Positions 28,910 to 37,833 of a DNA stretch of 64,000 nucleotides are shown here, one piece after another. Source of the DNA: Betaproteobacteria bacterium (GTDB lineage: Bacteria; Pseudomonadota; Gammaproteobacteria; Burkholderiales; Casimicrobiaceae); NCBI GenBank assembly GCA_016861105.1, contig BOKS01000007.1:62001-126000 (forward strand), in the 5' to 3' direction. The notes under the pieces are model-generated. The model saw only the letters and a list, made by a program, of their open reading frames with translations, made no database searches and was not told the DNA's origin. The first letter of the stretch is position 1, and every line of letters begins with the position of its first letter. A program made the translations under genes and the position numbers.

Positions 28910-28971
28910 TTCGGCTTCTTCGGCTGCTTGGGCTTCTTGGGTTCCTTGCGCTGGCGGTCGCGATTTCCCAT
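28903..28971 (-). CDS. Putative 22-aa Lys/Pro-rich microprotein MGNRDRQRKEPKKPKQPKKPKA
   Basis: Complete ATG-TGA reading frame on the minus strand, below the ORF-track size cutoff; stop lies inside the terminator-like stem. Confidence 0.5.
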   Translation of the reverse strand: MGNRDRQRKEPKKPKQPKKPKA

Positions 28972-29074
28972 CGATGGCTCCTTCGTCGTGCGCGGCGCCG
29001 GGACGGGCCGCATGGCGGGCGACATGGTGCGCCGACGCCGCGCGCCGCGCAAGACGCGCACACGCGTCGCAGCC

Positions 29075-29812
29075 TCATCGCGCGCCCGCGCGCTCGAGGA
29101 TCTCCACCATGCGCCGGTGGCCGCGCGCCTTCGCGAGCGCCAGCGGCGTACGGCCGCCGCGGTCGGCGAGATCGACGTTCGCGCCGGCGGCGACCAGCGC
29201 CTGCAGCGTCGCCACGTGCGCCGGCCCGCCGTCGCCGAGCACGATCGACTCGATCAGCGCGGTCCAGCCGAGGTTGTTCACGTGGTCGAGCGGCGCGCCG
29301 GCGCGGATCAGGCGCCGCACGACGTCCGCGTGCCCGAGGTGCGCCGCGGCGATCAGCGCGGTGCCGTCGTAGCGGCTCGTGACGTTGCGCGGGCTGCAGC
29401 CCAGCGCGAGGCCGGCCTCGAGCGCGGGCAGGTCGTTGGCGACGGCGGCGATGGTCACGACGTCGTAGCGGTCGCCTTCGAGCGCGTCGGGATCCGCCCC
29501 GGCCGCGACCAGGGCGCGCATGGCGTCGACGTGCCCGCCGAACGCGGCGACGTGCAGCGGCGTGCGGCCGTGGCCGTCGCGCGCGTCGACGCGCTCGCCC
29601 GCGGCGGCGAGCTGCGCGATCAGCTTCGCGTCGCCGCGCGCAGCGGCTGCGAAGAGCCCCCGATAGGCGGCGACCTCGGCGCGGTCGGGTGCGCGCTGCG
29701 CCGAGGCGCCGGGCGCGGTCACGGACAGCGCGAGCGCGGCGAGCACTGCCAGCAGCGCGCGGGCGGGTGTCGAGGCGACCCGCCTGCGGCGCGGCCGCGA
29801 ATCGCGTACCAT
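29075..29812 (-). CDS. Ankyrin repeat protein with signal peptide
   Basis: DGHGRTPLHVAAFGGHVDAMRALVAAGADPDA and further ANK repeats; start MVRDSRPRRRR. Confidence 0.88.
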   Translation of the reverse strand: MVRDSRPRRRRVASTPARALLAVLAALALSVTAPGASAQRAPDRAEVAAYRGLFAAAARGDAKLIAQLAAAGERVDARDGHGRTPLHVAAFGGHVDAMRALVAAGADPDALEGDRYDVVTIAAVANDLPALEAGLALGCSPRNVTSRYDGTALIAAAHLGHADVVRRLIRAGAPLDHVNNLGWTALIESIVLGDGGPAHVATLQALVAAGANVDLADRGGRTPLALAKARGHRRMVEILERAGAR

Positions 29813-29818
29813 CGATCG

Positions 29819-30838
29819 ATGCGGGCCCGCGAGCGGCCCGCCGACCTGCGCAGGATCCGCGTCGTGTCCGCTCCCGATCGCTGGGCGTTTCCGCCCGAGC
29901 TGCAGCCGCGGCCCGAGGACGTCGCGTTCGACCTCGCCGGCGCGCTGGATGCCATCGTGACGGTGCATGCGGAGATTCCGGACGACGCGTTCACCGCCGG
30001 CATCCTGGGCACCGAGCGGATGGGAAGCGGCGTGGCGATCCGCGACGACGGCCTGATCCTCACGATCGGCTACCTCGTCACCGAGGCCGACACCCTGTGG
30101 CTCACCGACAACCGCGGGCGCGTGGTGCCGGGCCACCCGCTGGCCGTCGATTTTGCAACGGGCTTCGCCCTGGTACAACCGCTGGACCGGCTGCAGGCGA
30201 AGCCGCTGCCGCGCGGCCCGGCCGCGGGGCTGCTGCCGGGCGACGCGGTCTACGTGCTCGGCCGCGGCGGGATCGGGCACACACTGGCGGGCGAGGTCTA
30301 CGCGAAGCGCGAGTTCGCCGGCTACTGGGAGTACCTGCTCGACGAGGCGATCTTCACCACGCCGATGCATCCGGAGTGGAGCGGCGCGGCGCTGCTCGAC
30401 GACCGGGGTCGGCTGTGCGGCATCGGCTCGCTGTTCCTGCAGGAGCAGTCCGGCGACGAGCAGGTCCGCGGCAACATGTTCGTGCCCATCGACCTGCTCG
30501 CGCCGATCGAGGAGGACCTCGCGCGCCTCGGCCGCGCGCGGCGCCCGCCGCGGCCGTGGCTCGGTCTCTACATCGCCGAAGCCGACGGGCGGCTGGTCGT
30601 GCAGGGGCTGGTCAAGAACGGCCCGGCGTTCGCTGCCGGCGTGCGCCTCGGGGATGCGATCGTCGAGGTCGCGGGGCGCAAGGTCGGCCGTCTCGCCGAC
30701 TGCTATCGCATGATCTGGGCCCAGGGCCCGGCGGGCGCGCACGTGCCGCTCGGCGTCGCGCGCGGCGGTGCGACGCTCGAGGTGTCGGTGGCGTCCGGCA
30801 ACCGCGAGGACTACCTCCGCAAGCCCTCGCTGCAGTGA
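29819..30838 (+). CDS. S1C (HtrA-like) trypsin-fold protein with PDZ domain, catalytic residues degenerate
   Basis: GSGVAIRDDGLILTIGYLVTEADT, MHPEWSGAALLDDRGRLCGI, PDZ region GLVKNGPAFAAGVRLGDAIVEVAGRKV. Confidence 0.8.
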   Translation: MRARERPADLRRIRVVSAPDRWAFPPELQPRPEDVAFDLAGALDAIVTVHAEIPDDAFTAGILGTERMGSGVAIRDDGLILTIGYLVTEADTLWLTDNRGRVVPGHPLAVDFATGFALVQPLDRLQAKPLPRGPAAGLLPGDAVYVLGRGGIGHTLAGEVYAKREFAGYWEYLLDEAIFTTPMHPEWSGAALLDDRGRLCGIGSLFLQEQSGDEQVRGNMFVPIDLLAPIEEDLARLGRARRPPRPWLGLYIAEADGRLVVQGLVKNGPAFAAGVRLGDAIVEVAGRKVGRLADCYRMIWAQGPAGAHVPLGVARGGATLEVSVASGNREDYLRKPSLQ

Positions 30839-30903
30839 GGCGGCGCCCGCCCGCGGCCCGCTGCGCGCGAACCTGCCGTCCGGCGCGCGGCCGCGGAGTT
30901 CGG

Positions 30904-31362
30904 CTACCCGGCACCGGCGGCCAGGCGGCCGCGCTGCTTCGCCGCGACGTAGGACGCGTGCGGCAGGTGCAGCAGGTCGGCGATCTTGCGGATGACGTGC
31001 ATCTCGTGCGCGGACACGGACGCGTCGGCCCAGGCGACGCGCCACATCAGCTCGACGATGCGCTCCTTGCGCGCGACGTCGTAGTGCCGGTTGATCAGCG
31101 ACGTGAACTGGTAGTAGCCGACGGCCTCGCGCACCTCGTCCTCGGCCATCGCGACCAGCGCCTGCGCCTCGTCGTCGGCGAGCCCGAACTTGTCGGTGAC
31201 GGCCCGCAGCACGGTCGCGCGCTCGTCCTGGTCCACGCCGTCGAGGCGCATCACCTCGACCAGCAGCGCGGCCGTCGCGAGCTCGAGCTGGCGCTCCTCG
31301 CCCATCCCGACGACGGGCGAGGCGAGCTGCTGGTCGAAGAAGCGGCGGATGGAGTCGAGCAT
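30904..31362 (-). CDS. TerB-like (tellurite resistance-type) family protein
   Basis: MLDSIRRFFDQQL; ATAALLVEVMRLDGVDQDERATV; RIVELMWRVAWADASVSAHEMHVIRKIADLLHL. Confidence 0.85.
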   Translation of the reverse strand: MLDSIRRFFDQQLASPVVGMGEERQLELATAALLVEVMRLDGVDQDERATVLRAVTDKFGLADDEAQALVAMAEDEVREAVGYYQFTSLINRHYDVARKERIVELMWRVAWADASVSAHEMHVIRKIADLLHLPHASYVAAKQRGRLAAGAG

Positions 31363-31551
31363 GGACGAAGTCGACGGTGCGCGCGCCCGCCGGCGAGCGG
31401 GACGGGACGCCTGCGCGAAGGCCGAGGAGTGTAGACCAGCCGGCGTCCGTCGAGTTTCGTCGCCGCGGGAACTGCGCCCGCCGGCGGCGGGATGCTCGCG
31501 CGGGGGCGCGGTTGCACCTATCCTTGGCGCTTTGCGACCGGAGGCGCGCCG

Positions 31552-32424
31552 ATGGCTCCGAAGGTGGACGAACGCATCCTGCGGCTGTTCGACGAGTACA
31601 CGCACGCGCCGCAGTCGCGGCGGGTGTTCCTCGAGCGGCTGACCTCACTGGCGGGGGGCACGGCGGCCGCCGCGGCGGTGCTGGCGCTGCTCGACAGCGA
31701 CTACGCGCACGCCGCGGTCGCGGCGGACGACGCCCGCATCGTCGCGTCGCGCGTGTCCTATCCTGCGCCCGGCGGCACGATCGGCGGCTATCTCGTGCTG
31801 CCGAAGGATGCGCCGCCGCGCCGCGGCGGCGTCGTCGTCGTGCACGAGAACCGCGGGCTCACGCCGCACATCGAGGACGTCGCGCGGCGCACGGCGCTCG
31901 CCGGGTTCAACGCGCTCGCCGTCGACCTGCTGGCGCCGCACGGGGGAACGCCGCCGGACGAGGACAAGGGGCGCGAGCTCTTCGCGGCGAAGGTCGACCG
32001 CGGCCGCGCCTGGCAGGACGTCGCGCCGGCGGTCTCGCTGCTCGCCGCGCGCGACGAGGGCAACGGCAAGGTCGGCGCGATGGGCTTCTGCTTCGGCGGC
32101 GGCGTGGTGAACGACCTCGCCGTGAACGTGCCCGCGCTCGCCGCGGGCGTCGTGTTCTACGGCCGCGCGCCCAGTCCCGCCGATGCCGCGCGCATCCGCG
32201 CCGCGATGCTGCTGCACTACGCGGGCAACGACCCCGGCATCAACGCCGGCATGGCCGGCTACGAGGCCGCGCTGAAGGCTGCGGGCGTGCGCCACGAGCA
32301 GCACGTCTACGCCGGCGCGCAGCACGCGTTCCACAACGACACCAGCGCCGCGCGCTACGACAAGGCCGCCGCCGAGCTGGCGTGGTCGCGGACCGTGGCC
32401 TTCCTGCGCCGCGAGCTCGCCTGA
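31552..32424 (+). CDS. Dienelactone hydrolase family protein
   Basis: VVVVHENRGLTPHIEDVARRTALAGFNALAVDLLAPHGG; GFCFGGG nucleophile (Cys); AQHAFHND. Confidence 0.92.
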   Translation: MAPKVDERILRLFDEYTHAPQSRRVFLERLTSLAGGTAAAAAVLALLDSDYAHAAVAADDARIVASRVSYPAPGGTIGGYLVLPKDAPPRRGGVVVVHENRGLTPHIEDVARRTALAGFNALAVDLLAPHGGTPPDEDKGRELFAAKVDRGRAWQDVAPAVSLLAARDEGNGKVGAMGFCFGGGVVNDLAVNVPALAAGVVFYGRAPSPADAARIRAAMLLHYAGNDPGINAGMAGYEAALKAAGVRHEQHVYAGAQHAFHNDTSAARYDKAAAELAWSRTVAFLRRELA

Positions 32425-32448
32425 GATTCGGGAGTTCGGGGTCAGGGA

Positions 32449-32513
32449 CGGGAATTCGGGATCAGAGACATAGGCGGCTCCGACCCAGAGCCGTCTCTGA
32501 CCCCGAATTCCCG
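32449..32513. repeat. Long inverted repeat made of the GGGGTCAGAG repeat family
   Basis: CGGGAATTCGGGATCAGAGACATAGGCGGCTC / GAGCCGTCTCTGACCCCGAATTCCCG arms. Confidence 0.8.
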
Positions 32514-32515
32514 AA

Positions 32516-32533
32516 GATGACGGCTCTGACCCC
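32516..32533 (-). repeat. Inverted exact copy of GGGGTCAGAGCCGTCATC
   Basis: GATGACGGCTCTGACCCC is the exact reverse complement of the copies at 48, 73 and 44947. Confidence 0.85.
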
Positions 32534-32573
32534 GTAGTGCGTCGGGTCAGAGACGGCGCCGACCCGCGGCCGC

Positions 32574-32951
32574 TCAGGCGGCCATCTCGACGAAGCGCTT
32601 GAAGATGTCGCTCTCGGTGATGATGCCGACGACCTCGCCGTTCTCGACGACCGGCAGGCCGCCGATGCGCAGCTCGAGCATCGTGCGCGCCACCTGCTGC
32701 AGCGTCATGTCGGGCGTGGCGGTGACGACGTTGTGCGTCATGATGTCGGCGAGCTCCACGTGCGCGCCCGCGAAGCGCGTCGCGGCGATCAGCAGGTCGC
32801 GCTCGACGACGATCCCCGCGAGCTTTGCCTGCGCGTCGAGCACCGGCAGGCGGCGCAACCGCTTCTCCTGCATGCGGGCGAGGGCCTGGTGCAGGTCGGC
32901 ATCCTGGCGGATCGTCACTGCCGGGGACGACATGCGCGAGCGGACGAGCAT
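32574..32951 (-). CDS. CBS domain protein (two CBS motifs)
   Basis: LHQALARMQEKRLRRLPVLDAQAKLAGIVVERDLL; LQQVARTMLELRIGGLPVVENGEVVGIITESDIFKRFVE. Confidence 0.93.
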   Translation of the reverse strand: MLVRSRMSSPAVTIRQDADLHQALARMQEKRLRRLPVLDAQAKLAGIVVERDLLIAATRFAGAHVELADIMTHNVVTATPDMTLQQVARTMLELRIGGLPVVENGEVVGIITESDIFKRFVEMAA

Positions 32952-33117
32952 CGCAATCCTCCTTCGTGCGGCCGTGCGGGTGCGGCCTCGTGTCGATGCG
33001 TCGGATTATGGAATCGGCGCCGGCGCGCGGGGCGGAAGCCCGCGCCTTCGTTGACTGGACACAACGTTTTCCGGCGCGCCCGCCCGTCGTTGCCGGAATT
33101 GCCGGGAGATGCGCGGA

Positions 33118-33141
33118 CGCGCTTGACGCGCGTCAAGCGCG
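33118..33141. promoter_or_regulatory. Perfect palindrome containing TTGAC-GCGC-GTCAA, candidate FNR/CRP-superfamily box
   Basis: CGCGCTTGACGCGCGTCAAGCGCG, 24-bp perfect palindrome between the CBS gene and feoB. Confidence 0.6.
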
Positions 33142-33180
33142 CGGCGCACCGCAGTTGCGCGGCGCGGGCGTTCTGCTAGC

Positions 33181-33205
33181 ATGAACAAGAATCATTCTTG
33201 TTCAT
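33181..33205. promoter_or_regulatory. Perfect 12-1-12 palindrome ATGAACAAGAAT-C-ATTCTTGTTCAT, candidate Fur-type box of feoB
   Basis: Core AAGAATCATTCTT resembles the GAGAATCATTCTC type of Fur site; directly at the feoB start. Confidence 0.65.
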
Positions 33206-35186
33206 GGCGCCCATGCGGAGCTGCAGCCTTCCCGCCGTCGACGACGTTCCCGCGTCGCCGGGCCGCACCTACGCGCTGGTGGGCGCCCCCAACGTCGGCA
33301 AGTCGGTGGTCTTCCACCGCCTGACCGGCGCGTACGTCAACGTCTCGAACTACCCGGGGACGACGGTCGAGGTGGCGCGCGCCCCCGTGCGCTTCGCCGG
33401 CGGCGCGACGCTGCTCGACACGCCAGGCGCGCTCGCGTTCCCGTCGCGCAGCGACGACGAGCGCGCGGCGATGCGCGCGCTGCTGCACGAGGACCTGCGC
33501 GCGATCGTGCAGGTGGCGGACGCCAAGCACCTGCGCCGCAGCCTGGCGATCACGCTCGCGCTCGCCGAGACCGGCCTGCCGATGGTGCTCGCGCTCAACA
33601 TGAGCGACGAGGCGGACGCGCGCGGGATGACGATCGACGGACCGCGCCTCGCGCAGGCGCTCGGCGTCGAGGTCGTGCGCACGGTGGCGACGACCGGGGA
33701 GGGCCTGCGCGCGCTGGCGCAGGCGACGACTCGTGCGCGCTCGGCGTCGGCGCAGGTCGCCTATCCGGCGGGCGTGGAACGGCTGATCGCGGACACCGCG
33801 CAGCGCCTCGCGGAGCGCCTGCCGCGCGCCCCGATCGCGCCGCGCGCGCTCGCGATCCTGTTCCTCGGCCGCGACCCGGAGGTCGAGGCGTGGCTCGCAG
33901 TGCACGCGCCCGGCGCGATGCGCGACCTGGTGCTGCTGCGCGAGGACGCGGAGCGCCGGGGCGGACGGATCGCGAGCGCGATCGCCCACGCGCGCGCCGA
34001 AGCGGCGGGGCGCATCGCCGCCGTCGCCCTCGCGAGCCGCGGCGCCGCGCCGATGCGCTCCACGCGCATCGGCCGCCTCGTGCTGCACCCGGTCTGGAGC
34101 CTGCCGATCCTCGCGGCCGTCCTCTACCTCACCTACCTGTTCGTCGGCGACTTCGGCGCGGGGACGCTGGTCGGGTGGACCGAGGAACAGCTCTTCGGCG
34201 GCACGGTCAACCCCGCGGTGACGCGCTTCGTCGAGGCGCACGCCCCGTGGCCGTGGCTCGCGAGCCTGCTCGTGGGCGACTACGGGCTGTGGACGATGGG
34301 CGTCACCTACGCCATCGCGCTGGTGCTGCCGGTCGTCACGACGTTCTTCCTCGCCTTCGGCTTCCTCGAGGACTCCGGCTATTTCGCGCGCCTGTCGGTC
34401 ATCGCCAACCGCGGCTTCGCGCGCATCGGCCTCAACGGCCGCGCGGTGCTGCCGATGGTCCTCGGCCTGGGCTGCGTGACGATGGCCACGCTGACGACGC
34501 GCATCCTCGCCACGCGGCGCGAGCGCCTGATCGCGACCTTCCTCATGGCGCTCGCGATCCCCTGCTCGGCGCAGCTCGGCGTCGTGATGGGCATGCTGGG
34601 TGCGATCGGGTTCGTCTGGGTCGCGGGCTGGGCCGGCGTGCTGGTCGCCGTGATCGCGCTCGCCGGCTTCCTGGCCGCGCGGCTGATCCCGGGCAGGCGC
34701 ATCCCGCTGGTCGCCGAGATGCCGCCGCTGCGCTGGCCCGTCGCCGGCAACGTGCTGAAGAAGACGTGGGGACGGCTCGTCTGGTACCTGCGGGAGGTGA
34801 TCCCGCTGTTCCTGATCGGGACTTTCGCGATGTGGGCGCTGGATCTGCTCGGCGTGCTGCCGTGGATCGTCGAGCGCGCCGAGCCGCTGGTCACGGGATG
34901 GCTGGGCCTGCCGAAGGAGGCCGCGGCCGCGTTCGTCATGGGCTTCCTGCGCCGCGACTTCGGCGCGACCGGCCTGTTCGCGATGGGGAGCGCGCTCACC
35001 GCCGCGCAGGCGCTGATCGGCATGGTCACCATCACGCTGTTCGTGCCGTGCATCGCCAGCGTGCTGATGATCGGGCGGGAACAGGGTGCGCTGCGCGCCG
35101 CGGCGATGCTCGCGATGATCATGCCCACGGCGCTGCTGGTGGGCGGCGTCGTGCGCCTGGCGCTCGCGGCCCTCGGGGTGGCATGA
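33204..35186 (+). CDS. feoB: Ferrous iron transport protein B
   Basis: G motifs GAPNVGKSVVFHRLTGAYVNVSNYPGTT, DTPGA, LNMSDEAD; Gate/TM region FGFLEDSGYFARLSVIANRGFARIGLNGRAVLPMVLGLGC. The true start may be ATG 33204 or 33213. Confidence 0.95.
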   Translation: MAPMRSCSLPAVDDVPASPGRTYALVGAPNVGKSVVFHRLTGAYVNVSNYPGTTVEVARAPVRFAGGATLLDTPGALAFPSRSDDERAAMRALLHEDLRAIVQVADAKHLRRSLAITLALAETGLPMVLALNMSDEADARGMTIDGPRLAQALGVEVVRTVATTGEGLRALAQATTRARSASAQVAYPAGVERLIADTAQRLAERLPRAPIAPRALAILFLGRDPEVEAWLAVHAPGAMRDLVLLREDAERRGGRIASAIAHARAEAAGRIAAVALASRGAAPMRSTRIGRLVLHPVWSLPILAAVLYLTYLFVGDFGAGTLVGWTEEQLFGGTVNPAVTRFVEAHAPWPWLASLLVGDYGLWTMGVTYAIALVLPVVTTFFLAFGFLEDSGYFARLSVIANRGFARIGLNGRAVLPMVLGLGCVTMATLTTRILATRRERLIATFLMALAIPCSAQLGVVMGMLGAIGFVWVAGWAGVLVAVIALAGFLAARLIPGRRIPLVAEMPPLRWPVAGNVLKKTWGRLVWYLREVIPLFLIGTFAMWALDLLGVLPWIVERAEPLVTGWLGLPKEAAAAFVMGFLRRDFGATGLFAMGSALTAAQALIGMVTITLFVPCIASVLMIGREQGALRAAAMLAMIMPTALLVGGVVRLALAALGVA

Positions 35187-35193
35187 TGCGCCC

Positions 35194-35442
35194 ATGACGC
35201 GCACGAGCACCGCCCTGGACCTCCTGGCGCCGGGCACGTCCGCGCGCCTCGCCGAGCCCGACCCCTCGCTGGAGCCGACGTTCCGCGAGCACCTGGCCGC
35301 CTACGGGCTCGTTCCGGGGCACGTGGTCACGGTCCTGGCGCAGCGGCCGATGACGGTGGTGCTCTGCGACCACGTCGAGCTGGCGCTGGAGGCGGTCGTC
35401 GCGCGCAAGCTGCGCGTCGAGGCCCCGCTGCCGCAGGGCTGA
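35194..35442 (+). CDS. feoA: FeoA domain protein
   Basis: 82 aa, LAAYGLVPGHVVTVLAQRPMTVVLCDHVELALEAVVARKLRVE; immediately downstream of feoB. Confidence 0.8.
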   Translation: MTRTSTALDLLAPGTSARLAEPDPSLEPTFREHLAAYGLVPGHVVTVLAQRPMTVVLCDHVELALEAVVARKLRVEAPLPQG

Positions 35443-35459
35443 CGCGGGTCGCCCGGACG

Positions 35460-36347
35460 CTACTCCGGCGCGTCGAGCGACCGCGGCCAGCTTGCGTGCA
35501 GCAGGCGCGAGAGCGCGCGGTCGGCGAGGATCGTCCCGCGCGTCTGGCAGCGCGCGCAGTAGTTGCACTCGTTCTCCGCGTAGACGATGCGCTGCACCGG
35601 CGCGCCGCACGCCGGGCACGGCTGCCCGTAGCGGCCGTGCACCGCCATCTGCGGGCGGAACGCCGTCACCTTCTCGGGGAACCTTCCGTCCGCCTCGTCG
35701 CGCAGACGCGCGGTCCACTCGCGCAGCACCCCGCGGGCGGCGTCGAAGAGCCGCGCGACGCCGTCGTCGTCCAGCTTCGACGTGAGGGCGAGCGGCGAGA
35801 GCCGCGCGCGGTGCAGGATCTCGTCGGAATACGCGTTGCCGATGCCGCTGAACAGCGCGGGGTCCGCGAGCGCGCGCTTCAGCGTGTGGTTCGCCGATCG
35901 CAGCCGCGCGCCGAACTTTGCGAGGTCGGCGTCGAGCACTTCCAGGCCGCCCGCGTCGAAGGCCGCCAGCGCCCTCTCGTCGGAGGCGACGTGCAGCGAG
36001 GCGCGACGCCTGGTGCCCGCCTCGGTGAACGCGAGGCGGCCGCTGGTGAAGTGGAACACGGCGAGCGTGATGCGCCCCGGCGGCTTGCGGGCCGCGTCCT
36101 CGAGCCACAGCAGGCGCCCTGCGACCATCAGGTGCACGACGAGAAGGGGGCCGCCGTCGAGCGCGACGACGATGCGCTTGCCGAGCCTGCGCACGCCGGT
36201 CACGCGGCGGCCGTGCGCGGCCTCGAGCGGCGGCTGCGCCGTGCGGAGCACGAACGGACTGCGCAGCTCGACGCGTTGCAGCGTCGCGCCGACGATGCGC
36301 GCAGCGAGCGCTTCGCGGTAGACCTCGACGTCGGGCAGCTCCGGCAT
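35460..36347 (-). CDS. Fpg/Nei family DNA glycosylase
   Basis: MPELPDVEVYREAL, GIGNAYSDEILHRARLSP, C-terminal zinc finger CPACGAPVQRIVYAENECNYCARCQ. Confidence 0.93.
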   Translation of the reverse strand: MPELPDVEVYREALAARIVGATLQRVELRSPFVLRTAQPPLEAAHGRRVTGVRRLGKRIVVALDGGPLLVVHLMVAGRLLWLEDAARKPPGRITLAVFHFTSGRLAFTEAGTRRRASLHVASDERALAAFDAGGLEVLDADLAKFGARLRSANHTLKRALADPALFSGIGNAYSDEILHRARLSPLALTSKLDDDGVARLFDAARGVLREWTARLRDEADGRFPEKVTAFRPQMAVHGRYGQPCPACGAPVQRIVYAENECNYCARCQTRGTILADRALSRLLHASWPRSLDAPE

Positions 36348-36411
36348 TGCGCCGATGCTACGCCCGATCGGCAGCGGAGCGGAGCGCGCGACACCGGGAC
36401 GCGCGCGAACG

Positions 36412-37833
36412 TCAGCGCTGGGCTGCCGCGAACGCCTCCGGCGACCAGCCGCCGCCGAGCGCCCGGGCGAGGTCGACGAGGGCGTTGCGCGCGTCGCGCG
36501 CCGCGGCGATCTCCAGCGTCTGCGCCTGCAGCAGCTCGCGCTGCGCGTCGAGCACCTCGAGGTAGCCGGAGTAGCCGGCGCGGTAGCGCAGGTCCGCGAG
36601 ATCGAGCGCCTGCTCGAGCGCCGCGCGCCGTTGCGCCTGCGCGGCGAGCGCCTCGCGCGCCTTGCGATTCACGACGAGCGCGTCGTGCGTCTCGCGGAAC
36701 GCCTGCTGCACGGTCTGCCGGTAGGCGACGATCGTCTCCTCGCGGCGCGCCTGCTGCGCCGCGACGTTCGCCTCGATCGCCTTGAGGCCGATCAGCGGCT
36801 GCAGCAGCCCGGCGCCCAGGCTCCAGACGAACGCCGGGCCGCTGAACAGGTTGCGCAGCGCCGCCGACTCGCTGCCGAGGAACCCGGTCAGCGACACCGA
36901 GGGAAAGTAGTCGGCGCGCGCGGCGTCGACGCGCAGGCTCGCCGCCGCGAGCTCGGCCTCGACGCGGCGCACGTCGGGGCGGCGCTCCAGCAGTCCCGAC
37001 GGCAGGCCCTCGGGAATCGCCGGGACGGCGAGCAGTCCCCGGTCCGACGGGGCGCGCGCGACGGCCGGCACGAAGACCTCGCGCGGCGATCGCCCCGCGA
37101 GTGCGGCGATCGCGGTCTCGTAGAGGCCGATCGCGCGCTCGACGGTGGCGATGTTGGCGACGACGGACGCCCGCTCGGCCTCGGCCTGCCGCAGGTCCAG
37201 CGCGCCCACGATCCCGGCGTCGAAGCGGTCGCGCTGCAGCGCGACCGACTCCTCGCGCGAGCGCAGCGTGTCGCGCAGCAGCGCGAGCTCCGCGTCGGCG
37301 GCGAGCAGCGAGAGGTAGGTTTGCGCGACCTCCGCGGCGATCGTGGCGCGGACGGTCTCGCGCGCGTACTCGGTGGCGAGCAGCGTCCGGCGCGCGGCCT
37401 CGGTCGACGCGCGGTACTTGCCCCACAGGTCGAGCTCGTAGCCCGCGGCGAGGCCGACGCGGAAGGTGCTCGACAGCGGGTCGACGTCCCGCGGCAGCGG
37501 CTGCGAACCGACCGTCGAGATGCGGCTGCGGCTGGCGCCCGCCTGCAGGTTCACCGTCGGATACAGGTCGGACTGCGCCAGCAGCACGCTGGAGCGCGCG
37601 AGCTCGACGCGGGCCACCGCCGCGGCGAGGTCGAGGTTGTGTGCGAGGGCCTCCTCGACGAGCGTGTCCAGCACCGGGTCGCCGAAGGCCGTCCACCAGC
37701 GGTCGAGGTCCACCGCCGGCTGCGCGAGCGTGGGTTGCGGCAGGTCGAGCGCCGGCGGGGCGGTGGGCGTGGTCTGGCAGGCGGCCAGCGCGAGCGCGGC
37801 CAGCGCCGCGGCCAGCGTGCGCTTCGCGGTCAT
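36412..37833 (-). CDS. NodT-type efflux outer-membrane lipoprotein
   Basis: Lipobox LALAACQTT; YELDLWGKYRASTEAARR; LLERRPDVRRVEAEL. Confidence 0.93.
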   Translation of the reverse strand: MTAKRTLAAALAALALAACQTTPTAPPALDLPQPTLAQPAVDLDRWWTAFGDPVLDTLVEEALAHNLDLAAAVARVELARSSVLLAQSDLYPTVNLQAGASRSRISTVGSQPLPRDVDPLSSTFRVGLAAGYELDLWGKYRASTEAARRTLLATEYARETVRATIAAEVAQTYLSLLAADAELALLRDTLRSREESVALQRDRFDAGIVGALDLRQAEAERASVVANIATVERAIGLYETAIAALAGRSPREVFVPAVARAPSDRGLLAVPAIPEGLPSGLLERRPDVRRVEAELAAASLRVDAARADYFPSVSLTGFLGSESAALRNLFSGPAFVWSLGAGLLQPLIGLKAIEANVAAQQARREETIVAYRQTVQQAFRETHDALVVNRKAREALAAQAQRRAALEQALDLADLRYRAGYSGYLEVLDAQRELLQAQTLEIAAARDARNALVDLARALGGGWSPEAFAAAQR

